A stretch of 64,000 bases of DNA, taken from the NCBI RefSeq assembly GCF_024166365.1, contig NC_064820.1:52863501-52927500 (forward strand), in the 5' to 3' direction. The notes under the pieces were generated by a model that did no database searches, was not told where the DNA came from, and saw only the letters and a program-made list of their open reading frames with translations. Both the position numbers and the translations under genes were made by a program. Positions 35,211 through 45,829 of the stretch are shown one piece after another (positions within the stretch are counted from its first letter, which is position 1; the number at the start of each line of letters is the position of its first letter). Origin of the DNA: Elephas maximus indicus. Lineage: Eukaryota; Chordata; Mammalia; Proboscidea; Elephantidae.

Positions 35211-36160
35211 AAAACAGATCTTTTTATGTTTGGGGGGATTTTCATGTTATGAGTCCCATCTTCCGCTGTCGTGGCCAGAACTCAAACACCAGCCTCTCTT
35301 GTAGCTAGCAGTCAGGTATGGGACCCAGCCTTCCTCCAACAGACACACCAGGAGAGACTTTGATTCAGAGATAAGCAACATGAGAAAATGTGCTTTGTGC
35401 AGATTAGTGCTCCCATTTTGCTGATACAACTGGCAGCAGCAATTGCAAGGGCAAATTCCTGATGCAGAAATAGCATCAGTGATGGAGGGAATGATGGATG
35501 TGGAGGCTTTGGGTGCCTGGCATTTCATGTCTGATGGAGGAGCCACTAGTGGTATCCATATCAAGCCAGTGTGCCACATCATTTTTGGTCTTGTTCCTGG
35601 AAGTTTATCCTTAAATCTGTTTCTTCAACAATGCCAAGTAGTACCTAATAACCTTTAAGAGATTATTTTTCTTGTTCAACTAGCCAAACTGGATTTTGTT
35701 GTTTGCAACAAGATCTGCACATTACATTTTAATGTATTAAAAAAAGCTTACCCTGGCTCATAAAGAAAAAAAATACAAATTAAACTGTAAATGCATACCA
35801 CTTTTCACTTATCAGGTTAAAAAAGATCAAAAATTTGATCTATTGGCAATGATGTGGGGAAACAGGCTCTTTCATTCTTGGTGAGAAAGTAAACTGATAT
35901 AATTTTCAAGGCAGATGTGACAATATCTATCAAAATTTGAAATGTCAATATCTTTTAATGAAGAAATATTATTTCTACCATTCCATTTCACACATATACT
36001 CTTACATGAGCCGCTAAATGAATGCATAATGATATTAATTTCTGAGTCATTTGTAAATGGAAAAGATTAAAAGCAATGCAAGTGCAGTCAACTAGAACTT
36101 ATAAAATAAATGGTTGAACATCTAGAGAAGGGAATAATATTTAGCTATTTAAAAGGAAAG
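35211..36160. other. No recognised feature
   Basis: Possibly the decayed continuation of the retroviral remnant (to about 35660), then unremarkable AT-rich DNA. Overlapping short open frames on both strands around 35.25-35.65 kb match nothing I know. Confidence 0.4.
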
Positions 36161-36167
36161 GAGTCTG

Positions 36168-36368
36168 TAGGTGGCACAAATGGTTAAGTGCTCAACTACT
36201 AACCAAAAGGTTGGCTGTTTGAACCCACCCAGAGGGGCCTTGGAAGAAAGGTCTAGTGCTCTCCTTCCCAAAGGTCACAGGCTTAAAAACCCTACGGAAT
36301 GCGATTCTACTTGGTAACACACAGGGTCTCCATGACTCAGAACCAACTTCACGGCAATGGTTTTTTGG
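36168..36368 (+). mobile_element. AfroSINE (diverged longer subtype)
   Basis: Forward copy: GTGGCACAAATGGTTAAGTG head, GGCTGTTTGAACCCACCC B-box region, ACACAGGGTCTCCATGACTC body and a 3' end with CACGGCAATGG. Confidence 0.85.
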
Positions 36369-36987
36369 TTATATTTGGAAGGAAAAACCTCTATATGGAA
36401 TAACTGGACATATTGTTATAGCAGTAAAGCTAAGTGTGGGACATTGAGCACAGAATGCCACCCTCTGTGTGGAATGGGATGGGCATTCAGAAACACTTGC
36501 ATAAATTTGAAATACCCCTGCATGAAGGCACCAACTGATAATTGCCAAGGTCTCTGGAGAGCGAAAGTAGGCAAGGCACTCAGGGAAATGTAGTTTTCAA
36601 ATACACCTGTTTGTAGCTTAGAATTTTATACTATTTACCTGATTCATCGTTTTGTTGACTACTTATAAAAAAAATCTTAGTCTAAAAATCAGATGAAAAT
36701 ATGTACAAGTGAAAGACCATTAGGCCTTTATACATATAGTGTTGTAATTTTGCATTGTCTTTTGCAGAAAGCAGAGCTCAATTTTTCTTTCATTTAATGT
36801 TTTCTAATTATGATAAAATATGTTCTTTCTCTAACAAAAGAAACAATGTTGAGTTGTAGAGAGTAAGGCTAATGGGTTTTCCCCAACACGCTACACCTTC
36901 ACCCGTATGTAACCTGCGTTAACAGTCTGGTGTGTATCCCTCCACATCATTCCCCTTGTACATATTATAATTCATGATTCTAAAGTA

Positions 36988-37437
36988 CAGGGGTGGATTA
37001 TCCAATAAGCAAGGTAAGCATGGGCTTACTTGTGCTTACTACTAACCTGTAGTGAAGTTCCACATGGGTAAACTGTTCACTACAGATTAGTAAGTAAGCA
37101 CCAGTAAACCCATGCTTACCATGCTTACTGGGTTAGCTACTCCTGTCAGGGATTATAAATTTGAAAAGAGGCTTTGATTCTCTAGAAGGTGCTGTGGGAT
37201 TGGGAGAGAGACAGATGCCTGCCATATCTAGAAGCAGCAACTTTGACGTGGTGAAAAAATGTGAAATTGCCCATTGGCCTTTTTTGTTCTGAGCAAGTTC
37301 AAAGTTAAAAAAAGAGCCTGACAGCAAAAGTTTCCTAAAAAACGGGGGGGAGGGGGCAGAGAATTGTTCACTACAGATGGTCTGGTAAGCAAGGTTAAGT
37401 GCTGTGCTTACCTTACCTATTGGATTATCCGCCACTG
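36988..37437. mobile_element. hAT-like MITE with 33-bp terminal inverted repeats
   Basis: The ends CAGGGGTGGATTATCCAATA and, on the other strand, CAGTGGCGGATAATCCAATA continue as inverted repeats for about 33 bp with roughly five mismatches. The flanks CTAAAGTA and CTATCATA match at 5 of 8 positions, compatible with a decayed 8-bp hAT duplication. Inside, an arm containing TAAGCAAGGTAAGC-type motifs is repeated in both orientations (37000-37135). No intact transposase is present. Confidence 0.78.
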
Positions 37438-37599
37438 CTATCATATATATACATGTTTGTATGATGTCTTTGTGTTGTTATTATGTAGAATGATTTTCTA
37501 GGACTAAATTCCACACTGCCATACACTTACATTAGGGATGTCACATATTAAATGGAAGAAAGCAAAAGATAATTCTCTTCCTCTCTCCACATCTATTCA

Positions 37600-37870
37600 C
37601 TTGTTTATTCATTTATTCTCTTATTCATCTGTGCAACATAGTTATGGGATGACTGCCACATAGCATCCAAAGGTGAATCAGATCCACTTTCAGCACCAAG
37701 ACGTTAAATGATAGGAAACAGACGATTACAGCATAATGTACTAAGAGTTGGGGTAGGGTGTACACAGGATGCTATGAAGTCAGAGAAGAAGCTCTTTACA
37801 GGTATAATCAGACAAGCTCTCCAGAGAAAGCAACACAAAAAACTAAATAAATAAAATTGAGGAAAAGGCA
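37600..37870 (+). repeat. Ancient LINE (L2-like) remnant
   Basis: Starts with TTTATTCATTTATTC and continues with a diverged ACAGACGATTACAGCATAATG and GGATGCTATGAAGTCAGAGA pattern typical of an old mammalian LINE end. Confidence 0.4.
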
Positions 37871-38012
37871 GCAGAGCTGTAGAAGCTATTCCAAACATTA
37901 AAAGAAGGGGGAAAAAAAAAAAAAAAAAGGCAGCAGTAAAGTCAGTGAGGCACACAGGACAGAAAAGTTTTGGAGAACTCCAGATGTTTTAGGATAAGTA
38001 GTTTGGGTAGAA

Positions 38013-38300
38013 GGCAGTGGTGGGTCAGTGGTAGAATTCCCGCCTTCCGTGTGGGAGAACTGGGTTGGATTTCCAGCCAATGCACCTTAAGTGCAGTCAT
38101 CACTTGTCCGTGTGTTGCTATGATAATGAATAAGTTTCAGCAGAGCTCCCGGACTAAGACAGACTAGGAAAAAAGGCCTGGCGATGTTCTTCTGAAAATC
38201 AGCCAATGAAAAACCTACAAATGACAAGGCTGATGTTGTTGTGCATGCAGATGCCAGGAGCTGGGGACTGATGCAATGGCAAGTAACAACAACAACCAAG
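38013..38300 (+). mobile_element. Chimeric SINE: tRNA-Gly head fused to RTE 5' and 3' ends
   Basis: Bases 38014-38086 resemble a whole tRNA-Gly: A box GTGGGTCAGTGGTAGAATTC, anticodon loop CTTCCGT (TCC), B box GGGTTGGATTTCC and CCAATGC closing the acceptor stem. The following 150 bp match the 5' region of the RTE LINE (GTGTTGCTATGATAATG, GACTAAGACAGACTAGGAA, AATCAGCCAATGAAAA), and the element ends AAGTAACAACAACAACC, an RTE-like tail. The LINE interior is missing. This structure differs from the ordinary AfroSINEs here, whose tRNA head is another type. Confidence 0.82.
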
Positions 38301-38336
38301 TTTGGGTAAGAGAACGTTGAAATCTAAGTTAAAGAA

Positions 38337-38864
38337 TATCTTAGTCATCTAGTGCTGCTATAACAGAAATATCACAAGTGGATGGCTTTCACAATGAGAA
38401 GTTTATTCTCTCCCTGTCTAGTAGGCTACAAGTCCAAATTCAGGTCATCAGCTCCTGAGGAAGGCTTTCTTTCTCTGTCAGCTCTGGAGGAAGGTCCTTG
38501 TCATCAGTCTTCCCTTGGTCTGGGATCATCTCAGCACAAGAACCTCAGGTCCAAAGGACACGCTCTGCTCCTGGTGCTGCTTTCTTGGTGGTATTAGGTC
38601 CCCAACTCCCTGCCTACGTCCCTTTCCTTTTATCTCTTGAGAGAGAAAAGGTGGTGCAGGCCATACACAAGGAAAACTCCCTTTACAATGATCAGGGATG
38701 AGACCTGGTAAGGGTGTTACAATCCCACCCTAATCCTCTTTAACATAAAATTGCAATCACAAAATGGAGGACAAGCACAGAATACTGAGATTCATGGCCC
38801 AGCCAAATTGACATACACATTTTTTTTTTTTGTGGGGGGGGACATAATTCAATCCATGACAAAG
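38337..38864 (-). mobile_element. MaLR-like solo LTR
   Basis: Reverse copy of the same LTR type as 29888-30412: left end ATCTTAGTCATCTAGTGCTG, right end CATAATTCAATCCATGACA. It is interrupted by a T/G-rich tract at about 38819-38841. No internal retroviral part. Confidence 0.72.
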
Positions 38865-39650
38865 AGTTCTTTAAAGCCTAGATTATGAAGGGCCTTCAAA
38901 ATTAAATATTATCCTCAAAGCAAAAGTGAAGAAGAATCCTGCATGAAGGCTTAGAATAGACGTTCTAAGCTGCAGTGTACACCAGGGGACAGGAATCTTG
39001 AGGACTGTCTCAGAATTCTGCCTATGGTATCCCTGACTTGTATTTGTATTTTGTCTGTTGTTTGCTTGTTTATTTTCTCCTGTCAACTGTAAATTCTGCA
39101 TTATTTTAGTACCTTATATACCACTGTCTAGTATGTTATTCTCCAACAAAATATTTAAAAAATCATTTTTTTCCAATAATAAGTAACCCACATCCACATT
39201 TCCACCCTCATTTCCCAACTTCCCAGATCCCTATCTTATACAATTCCACTCTAATGAAAGCTTGTATCATAAAGAAAAAAATAAAGATTTTATAGCATTA
39301 TTTTACAAATGCATGTTTTACCGAAAATAGAAAAGATTTTTGCATACTGGTTTTCTAATAAGAAAGAAACAGACCACACTAAAAATACTATTTTTTTAAG
39401 GCACTGCAGGAAATATAAAGACTTATAGAACTATTTCCAGGTACTAAAAATAGTTGTAATCTAGTTGAGAAAGAAATAATCACATAACAAGTTGAGTAAC
39501 AGTAAAATATTTAAACAGAAATTCAAATCAACAGTGAAGGTCAAGTCACAAAGGTATAAATTATTAATTGTCCAAATTAACCCTACAGACAGTATAAGTT
39601 CAGAGGAGAGTGTTCAGATTATTTATTGTGGCAACACAAGCTACATCAAA
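38865..39650. other. No recognised feature
   Basis: AT-rich DNA between repeats. No coding potential seen. Confidence 0.5.
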
Positions 39651-39652
39651 AC

Positions 39653-39810
39653 TAAAGCCCCATTGCTGTTGAGTAGATTCCGGCTCCTAGTGACCTTATA
39701 GGATAGAGCAGAACTGCCCCATAGGGTTTCCACTGAGCAGTCGGTGGATTCAAGCTGCCAACCTTTTGGTTAGCAGTCAAACACGTAACCACTGTACCAC
39801 CAGGGCTCCA
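39653..39810 (-). mobile_element. AfroSINE
   Basis: Reverse copy from AAAGCCCCATTGCTGTTGAG to CCACCAGGGCTCC, separated by only about 25 bp from a second reverse AfroSINE. Confidence 0.88.
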
Positions 39811-39835
39811 CCTCAATACTAGTGGGTTTAAAACA

Positions 39836-40041
39836 CCCAAAACCCACCAAACCCACTGCCATTGAGTCAATTTCCCTCATAGCAACCCTACAGAAAAGAG
39901 TAGAACTGTCCCATAAGGCTTCCAAGGCTGTAATCTCTACGGAAGCGGATTGCCACATCTTTGTCCCCCAGCTCGTGGGTTCTAACTGTGGACCTCTTGG
40001 TTAGCAGCTGAGCTCTCTAACCACTGAGCCACCAGGGCTCC
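39836..40041 (-). mobile_element. AfroSINE (longer subtype)
   Basis: Reverse copy with the extra linker (TTGCCACATCTTTGTCCCCC) between body and head, ending GAGCCACCAGGGCTCC. Confidence 0.9.
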
Positions 40042-40524
40042 ATTAGTTATACATACCAATTAAAAATTAACCATTCCTGGAGTGAGCAGAGCTCACGTTT
40101 AATGTTTTCATTTTCAAAATGTTTCTAAAATTTTCTTTCAATTTGCTTTTATGACACTTAAATATTTTTAATTTATGATTATCAAACCTGAATTTGAAAA
40201 CATAAAGACAGTGGGGGGTAACAAAGCTCGTGAAACTTACGTAAAAAATATTTTTTAATGAGTAATAACATCTTTGAGAATCATCAAATTCTATCATAAT
40301 GCGGCTTCCCCTTTTCTTCCCTGATAAAGCACTAGTTTTTTGTTTTCTTCAGTTGGCACTGAAAATTTCAAGTCACTTTCTTGCTAGTAGGTTAGACGAA
40401 GGTCAACAACCTTGTGCGATTTTACACAGTATCTACTTTCAGTAGATTTTGTTTCTTGAGCCATAGGTGGCTCCTTAAAACCGCATGCTATGCGAAGCAA
40501 ACAAAGGAAAAGAAAAACACACTA

Positions 40525-40645
40525 TAGGGCCCAAAACGTTCGCAGTTCGAACCTATCAGGCTCCTTAGAAACCCTAAGAAGCAGTGCTACTCTGTCCTAT
40601 AGGGTCGCTATGACTCAAAATCGACTTGATGGCAATGGGTATTGG
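40525..40645 (+). mobile_element. AfroSINE (partial head)
   Basis: Forward copy beginning in the B-box region (CGCAGTTCGAACCTATCAGG) and ending CAAAATCGACTTGATGGCAA. The first part of the tRNA head is unclear. Confidence 0.82.
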
Positions 40646-40969
40646 GAATGGGGCCTTGGGACTCTGAAACCTTATTCTGGAGAAAACCGGTGAAGTCTAG
40701 AGAGACTGGAGGGGCGGGTGCGTGAGACTGCTACGCACAGCAAAGAAAGATAAACCCAGGTTGTAGGGCAGGATGGACAGCGTCTTACTCCAGCGCTAAA
40801 ATAAGCCTTCTTATTAGTAAGGACACCCAACGATGTCCGAGGAAAGCAAAAAAGTGCTCTCCATGCTCTTATCTGTCCCATGAAAGTAAATAACAAGAAC
40901 CCTGCCTCAGATAACTGCAAAGGAGAGTCTGCAAACAGCGTCGTACAGGTAAACATATATAGTAGGAGT

Positions 40970-41650
40970 ATCGCCTCTCCAAGAGATAAGCTAGGCATCA
41001 CCTGCCCTGCGTAGTCTGCAAAGTCGTTCCCAGCCAGGCTGGAGCCGAGGGGGCGCAGGCCGGAGGGGATGCGGCGTGGTGGTGGCCACCGTACATCCGG
41101 GCGCGTCCGCAACCGGCTGCGCGCTGCATAATTGGGGGGGGGGCTGGGGCGCGCTGGCTCGGCCGCGCGCCGAGAGCGCTTCTCGGGGGAGGAGGCCCGG
41201 GCGCCGGCCCCTCCCACCGCCTTTTCTCCCCGGTCCTGCCCCCGGCACTCGCAGCAGGCGGCGGGCCACCGGCGAATGTGCGCGCGGACGCCGGGCACCG
41301 ACGGCGGCGTGAAGACGAGCCAGCTTCCCGCTAGGACCGCGGCGGACCCGCCGTCGCCATGTGCGCCTCACCCAGCCCTCGGGGGTCCCAGGCACCGCCA
41401 CCCCTGCCTCTTTTCCTCCTGTGCCTCCTCGCTGCGACGCGCCGGAGCGTGGCAGACAGCACCTCCCCAGGTGTGATGGGTGCAGGGGCCGGGGAGGGGA
41501 GGGAAGGGCGCGCGGGCAGGAGCGCGCGAGTGGCGGGCCTCGCCGTCGTGCGGGGGCCCGGGGTAGGGTTGGGGTGGGAAGAGAGGCGCCCCCGGTTGGC
41601 GAAGGCGGGTGGGGAGCTGCGGCCGCCGCCTCTTCCTATTGGCTAATCTT
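40970..41650 (+). promoter_or_regulatory. EMB: CpG island promoter of EMB
   Basis: The only strongly GC- and CpG-rich interval in the window, centred on the EMB start codon. It has G-runs and Sp1-like boxes (about 41131-41142 and 41488-41502) and GCGCGC motifs, and no convincing TATA box. CpG islands of this kind usually give dispersed transcription starts and broad expression. Long open frames here on both strands reflect GC content and are not genes. Confidence 0.85.
41359..41470 (+). CDS. EMB: EMB exon 1, coding part: embigin signal peptide
   Basis: Embigin is a type I membrane glycoprotein of the basigin group that acts at the plasma membrane as an adhesion molecule and as an ancillary subunit for monocarboxylate transporters (known for the family). 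The start ATG has a good context (GTCGCCATGT). It is followed by a signal peptide with a proline-rich n-region and the hydrophobic core PLPLFLLCLLAA, then VADSTSP. The exon ends at CCCCAG followed by GTGTGA, a fair donor, in phase 1. It joins in frame to exon 2 at 53448. The residues across the junction (ADSTSP, then GSPFTS) resemble the start of mature embigin. Identification is by recalled family sequence, with the pseudogene exons supporting it. Confidence 0.87.
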
Positions 41651-42028
41651 GGGTTACTCAGCTGAACGAGGGGACTGGGGAGGCTGGGGCTCCTCTGCTC
41701 CGTTTTATGTATCTGAAACAACAGCACCCAGCAAGTGGGGAGTGGTGAGAGTGGGGACGGTACCAGGTTTTCCTAGGTAGAAGGTTAGGGAGGTAGGTGC
41801 GTGGGTGGGGGCCGGAGCAAGGCAGCAACTGCTGATCTGCTATTGTGACAGGATTTCTGAAAGGCACACTCCCCAAGGCCATCTCCTTTCCCTTGAATCG
41901 TTAATAAGGCTCAAATATCACGTCCTTTTTTTCTACTGGCAGGTGGGTTGGCTTTGAGGATGTTTTTTAGAGCTAAGACAACATCGTAACAAAAATCAGA
42001 TAAACAAAACCGCCACAACTCATAGGAT

Positions 42029-42043
42029 TGTGTGTGTGTGTGT
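42029..42043 (+). repeat. Short (TG)n microsatellite
   Basis: GTGTGTGTGTGTGTG tract in intron 1. Confidence 0.8.
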
Positions 42044-42141
42044 TTATTTTCATTTGCACCATGGAAATCAAAGTTTTTGTGTTGGTTGCTTAAGACATTT
42101 TGACGGGCGGATTCATGTGCACTAACGTTACCAACGTTACC

Positions 42142-42200
42142 TGTCCTCTATGGTCGCTATGAGTCGGAATCGACTCAACTGGCACTGGGTTTTTTTGGGT
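42142..42200 (+). mobile_element. Extremely 5'-truncated AfroSINE
   Basis: Only the last 59 bp of the SINE remain (GTCGCTATGAGTCGGAATCG and the T-rich end). They are flanked by the perfect 9-bp duplication AACGTTACC at 42133-42141 and 42201-42209. Confidence 0.85.
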
Positions 42201-42734
42201 AACGTTACCAAAACTAACACCAAAATTGCCACCTTAGCTTCACCTATTTGTACTCAGGTAAAAGTATTTTTTATGTTGAAAGTATTCCATCTAATCTGCT
42301 TTGTAATGCAAGTGCTTGTGCTATACATTTTAATGTGTTAGCAGCCAGTCGGGATAATAGAAGACCACCACTCCTGAAGCTGACAAATATTGGACACCAA
42401 TAACTAAAATTGGGACATTATTCTATACAAGGTTTTCAGCCGTTCATATGAATTTATTTTCATGAGTTTATAGCATATAGATTTTTCATAATATACTATA
42501 AAAAATGGAACGGTAGTCAAAGCATAAGATTATTCATTTTCTTTATAAATGCCTCTTAAAAGGCCTAGTTGTTAACAACTTAGACAACACATTTTGAGTT
42601 GCTTCAATTTCTAAATGTTCTTCTCCCCCTGCCTAGCAACATATCTGCTTTCTGTTTGTACCACTTACGAAGAATGGCCAAGGATATTTTCCCCTCTCTG
42701 TCTCTCCATGATTTTTCTGTGTTCATCAGCCATG

Positions 42735-42926
42735 TTGTTGTTGTTGGATGCCATGGAGCCCATTCCAAGTCATAACGACCCCATGTGACAGAGTTCATCT
42801 GCCCCATAGGCTGTAATCTTTACAGAAGCAGATCGCCAGGCCTTTTTTCCCACAGAGCCACTGGGTGGGTTTGAACCTCTGACCTTCCTGTTAACAGGCA
42901 CTTTAATCATTGCACCACCATGGCTT
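42735..42926 (-). mobile_element. AfroSINE
   Basis: Reverse copy starting with the GTTGTTGTTGTTGGATGCC RTE-type tail, with the long linker (AGCAGATCGCCAGGCC) and the tRNA head ending ACCACCATGGC. Confidence 0.85.
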
Positions 42927-42992
42927 TTTTCATCCACCACACACCTCAGAATATTGCAGTTTTGAGGACCAGTGCATTCTGGGTTAGTTCTA

Positions 42993-43162
42993 GCACTTTG
43001 GTTCTCAACTTGGCTGTATGTTGGAATTACCAGGGGGAGATTTCAAAAATACTGACACCTGGGTCCTTTCCTCAAAAATTTTGATTCAGTTGGCCTGGGA
43101 TTCAACCTGAACATCATGAGTTATAAAAGTTCCCCGTGTGACTCTAAGTGCTGCCACTGCTC
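42993..43162 (+). mobile_element. hAT-Charlie-like MITE remnant
   Basis: The sequence TTTGGTTCTCAACTTGGCTG, the middle GATTCAGTTGGCCTGGGATT and the end GTGCTGCCACTGC follow the layout of an old Charlie-group element. Confidence 0.55.
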
Positions 43163-43261
43163 TAAAATGATAAGCGTTTAGAGAGTACAAGTTATATCCA
43201 GAGCAAATCTATAAGAAGGAGGAGGAGGAAGAACAAAACAAAACAGGAAATATATCTCAAA

Positions 43262-43400
43262 ACCAAAAAACAAACCAGTTGCCTTGTAGTTGATTCCACC
43301 TCATGGCAATCCCGTGTGTGTCGGAGTAAACTGCTCCTTGGGGTTTTCAATGGCTGTGATCTTTCGAAATTAGATCGTCAGGTCTTGATTTGAGGAGCCC
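43262..43400 (-). mobile_element. AfroSINE fragment
   Basis: Reverse copy with CAAACCAGTTGCCTTGTAGT and the linker AATTAGATCGTCAGGTC. The tRNA head is missing. Confidence 0.75.
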
Positions 43401-43610
43401 AGTGAAAGTGTAAATAAATGGAATGTATGAGGGTGGGGGCAGCAAATGTCTATATATGTATATAAGTACCGTCCTGATAGCTCAACTTAAGCCACAATTA
43501 TGGTGTAACATGTTCATATACATGGCATGAAACTTGCATCTGGTTTTAAGGCAGAATAAAAAATTGTCAGGCAACTTTAGCTGATTTTTTGGATTGCACT
43601 GATCTTCATA

Positions 43611-43779
43611 GGAGCCCCGGTGGCACAGCGGTTAAGAGCTTGGCTACTAACTAGAAGGTGGGCAGTTCAAATCCCCCAGGTGCTCCTTGGAAACCCTATG
43701 GGGCAGTTCTTCTCTGTCCTCTGGGGTCGCTATGATTTGAAATGGACTCAACAGCAACAGGTTTTTTTTTTTTTTTTTA
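43611..43779 (+). mobile_element. AfroSINE
   Basis: A clean forward copy: GGAGCCCCGGTGGCACAGCG (A box), GGGCAGTTCAAATCCCCC (B box), body TATGGGGCAGTTCTTCTCTG, and the RTE-like end followed by T(17). Confidence 0.93.
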
Positions 43780-43924
43780 ATTGATCTCTGTGACATTCAG
43801 TTTCCTTTCTATTAAAGGATATTATGAAGTTTACGGGATATTTTCTATCTAGGGGCTTGGAACTACTTGGAGATAGGCGTTTCTATAAGCTAAGACTTTG
43901 AGTCAAATTTTAATATTAGTTACA

Positions 43925-44110
43925 ATTTATCATATTTATTATGTAATAACTATGTGCCAGGCACTGCCCTAAGCAGTTTATACTCTCATGAGTATAACCT
44001 TTTATTACCTTGACCTTCAGATGAGGAAAATTGGGGCTTAAATAAATTAAGTAATTACCCAAGTAAACATAATTAGTTAAGCAGTGGAGCAGGAAAATTC
44101 ACATTGGTCA
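43925..44110 (+). repeat. MIR element
   Basis: Shows the MIR core order: ACTATGTGCCAGGCACTGCC, CTTCAGATGAGGAAAATTGG, TAAGTAATTACCCAAGTAA and GCAGTGGAGCAGGAAAATTC. Ancient mammalian SINE. Confidence 0.85.
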
Positions 44111-44393
44111 GCCTGTTTCCTTATGTGTGATACTCAGTTGCCTTTCTGGGCTGGCATGTACTTGGAAGTTTGAAACCACCAGCAGGGAGCAAGCAAGCAC
44201 AGTGTGTGAACCTGAATGAATGATTTGAGCTGAAAGGGATGCTTGAAATACTTTGAGTCCTGGAATAAAATCAGCCTCTGGGACTCATCGTGACTGTTTT
44301 AGCCTATTTCAGTTAAATAAGAGCTGTCAAATATCTTTGTAAAGAAAAGTGTGACATATGTGGGAATATTTAAACATTCCATTATTAGTATTA

Positions 44394-44544
44394 GACATGT
44401 TGCGATCGAGTTGATTCCGACTCATAGTGACCCTATAGGACAGAGTAGAACTGCCCCATAGAGTTTCCAACGAGACCTTGGGGGATTCAAACTGCCTACC
44501 TTTTGGTTAACAGCCATAGCACTTAACCACTACACCACCAGGGT
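44394..44544 (-). mobile_element. AfroSINE with 17-bp target-site duplication
   Basis: A complete reverse SINE flanked by TTCCATTATTAGTATTA at 44377-44393 and 44545-44561, identical in both copies, indicating a relatively young insertion. Confidence 0.95.
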
Positions 44545-44999
44545 TTCCATTATTAGTATTACATGGAACAAATTGGGGGGGAATGGGTCATGTTTATCTT
44601 TTGAGAAATGTCTGCATTGAGACATTTGAAGTGAACATTTTGATTTCTAGAGGACATGGCTTATATGCTTCCTTGATCAACTCCTACCTCCAGGAAACAC
44701 CCTTGCCGCCACACACACCAACTGCCTAATAATAGATGCTCTTGAAACAAACACAACCCCTTACATGTACCTGGTATTGTTAGTCGATGTCTTAGTGGAA
44801 AACTCTAGCAATTTTTAACCTATAAAGACTTCTAAATTGTTTAAAAGAATAGATTAATACTAAGCCCACTTTTAATAAGGATTAATCTGATGCAGTCAAT
44901 TTTTACCCTGAATTTACCATCACATTTAAAATTACATTATGTAAACATTTGTTAAGAATTAGTTCAATTGACTCTTCTACTTCCACATCTCCTTGCCTT

Positions 45000-45400
45000 T
45001 CTCCTTTTCTCTCCCTGGATAGTTTAGCCCCACAAGTGGGGGAGAACAGGGGGAACGTCTTCACCTGGTGGTCTAAGGGGCCCAAAACAAGGTATCAGAA
45101 GCTGAGCCAGGCAAGGATGGGGTACATATAGGTGAGCAGGCCAGTGTGGAGTGTTAAGAGTCTGGACACAGTGAAGGGGGCGTTCCTGCAGAGGGGCAAG
45201 CCTGTGTAGAATCTCAGAGCTGAGCAGGGTGACAGGGCTTTTCTGAAACAGAGGACATCCATACGGTGTCAGAGCCCAATCAGCATATGGAGGATATCCA
45301 TGCAGGAGGGGCAGACCAGCGCAGGAATTTGGAGCCTGAGTGGGGTAAGGAATCCATCTCTGTGAGGACAGGCATGGTAGTGGCAACAGGAGATTAGGTA
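45000..45400 (+). repeat. Degenerate tandem-like GC-rich block
   Basis: Loosely repeated phrases (GAGGGGCAAGCCTGTGTAGA, GGAGGGGCAGACCAGCGCAG; AGCTGAGCAGGGTGACAGGG, GCCTGAGTGGGGTAAGG) at intervals of about 50-110 bp suggest an old tandem repeat or LTR piece. No coding assignment. Confidence 0.4.
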
Positions 45401-45584
45401 CCTACAAGAGGTTTGATCAGATAAGTAATCTAATAAGGATAATAGGACCCAAGATTTTGCCATCAAGGAAATAAAGAGTGAAAACCAGAATGAGCCCTGT
45501 GGTACTGTATTGTAATTGGTGTGCACTGTATTGTAACTTCTCAGTATGAGTTCATGACTATCGATAGATACGTAGATAAAAATG

Positions 45585-45715
45585 TAGATATGTAAATGTT
45601 ATATGTGTAGATTATATGTACACTATATGCATTTATATATATATACATATATGTAATACGTGTACATATAAATGTGTAAAACATATACATATGTTTTATG
45701 TGTGTGTGACTATGC
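45585..45715 (+). repeat. TA/TATG-rich microsatellite
   Basis: Imperfect TATATATATATACATATATG and TACATATGTTTTATGTGTGT tract. Confidence 0.8.
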
Positions 45716-45829
45716 ATACATGTGTTTCTAGATCTGTCCACTGAAGGAGCAGTGGTTTCCCAGTGGCAGTGAGAATATTTACTGCCTAGATCTTGAATTC
45801 TAAATACCATTTACTAAAACTAACTAAGG

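Noticed and set aside
38014-38086. Functional tRNA-Gly gene
   Set aside because: The acceptor stem has a mismatch, the B box is altered (GGGTTGGATT), and RTE sequence follows directly instead of a Pol III terminator; it is a SINE head.
40672-41401. Long - strand open frames of 208 and 136 codons over the CpG island
   Set aside because: GC-rich sequence with few stop codons and no recognisable domain; the + strand EMB exon explains the region.
41132-41780. Alternative + strand frames overlapping EMB exon 1 and running into intron 1
   Set aside because: They ignore the donor at 41471 and have no family resemblance. Only the 41359 frame joins exon 2 to give an embigin-like sequence.
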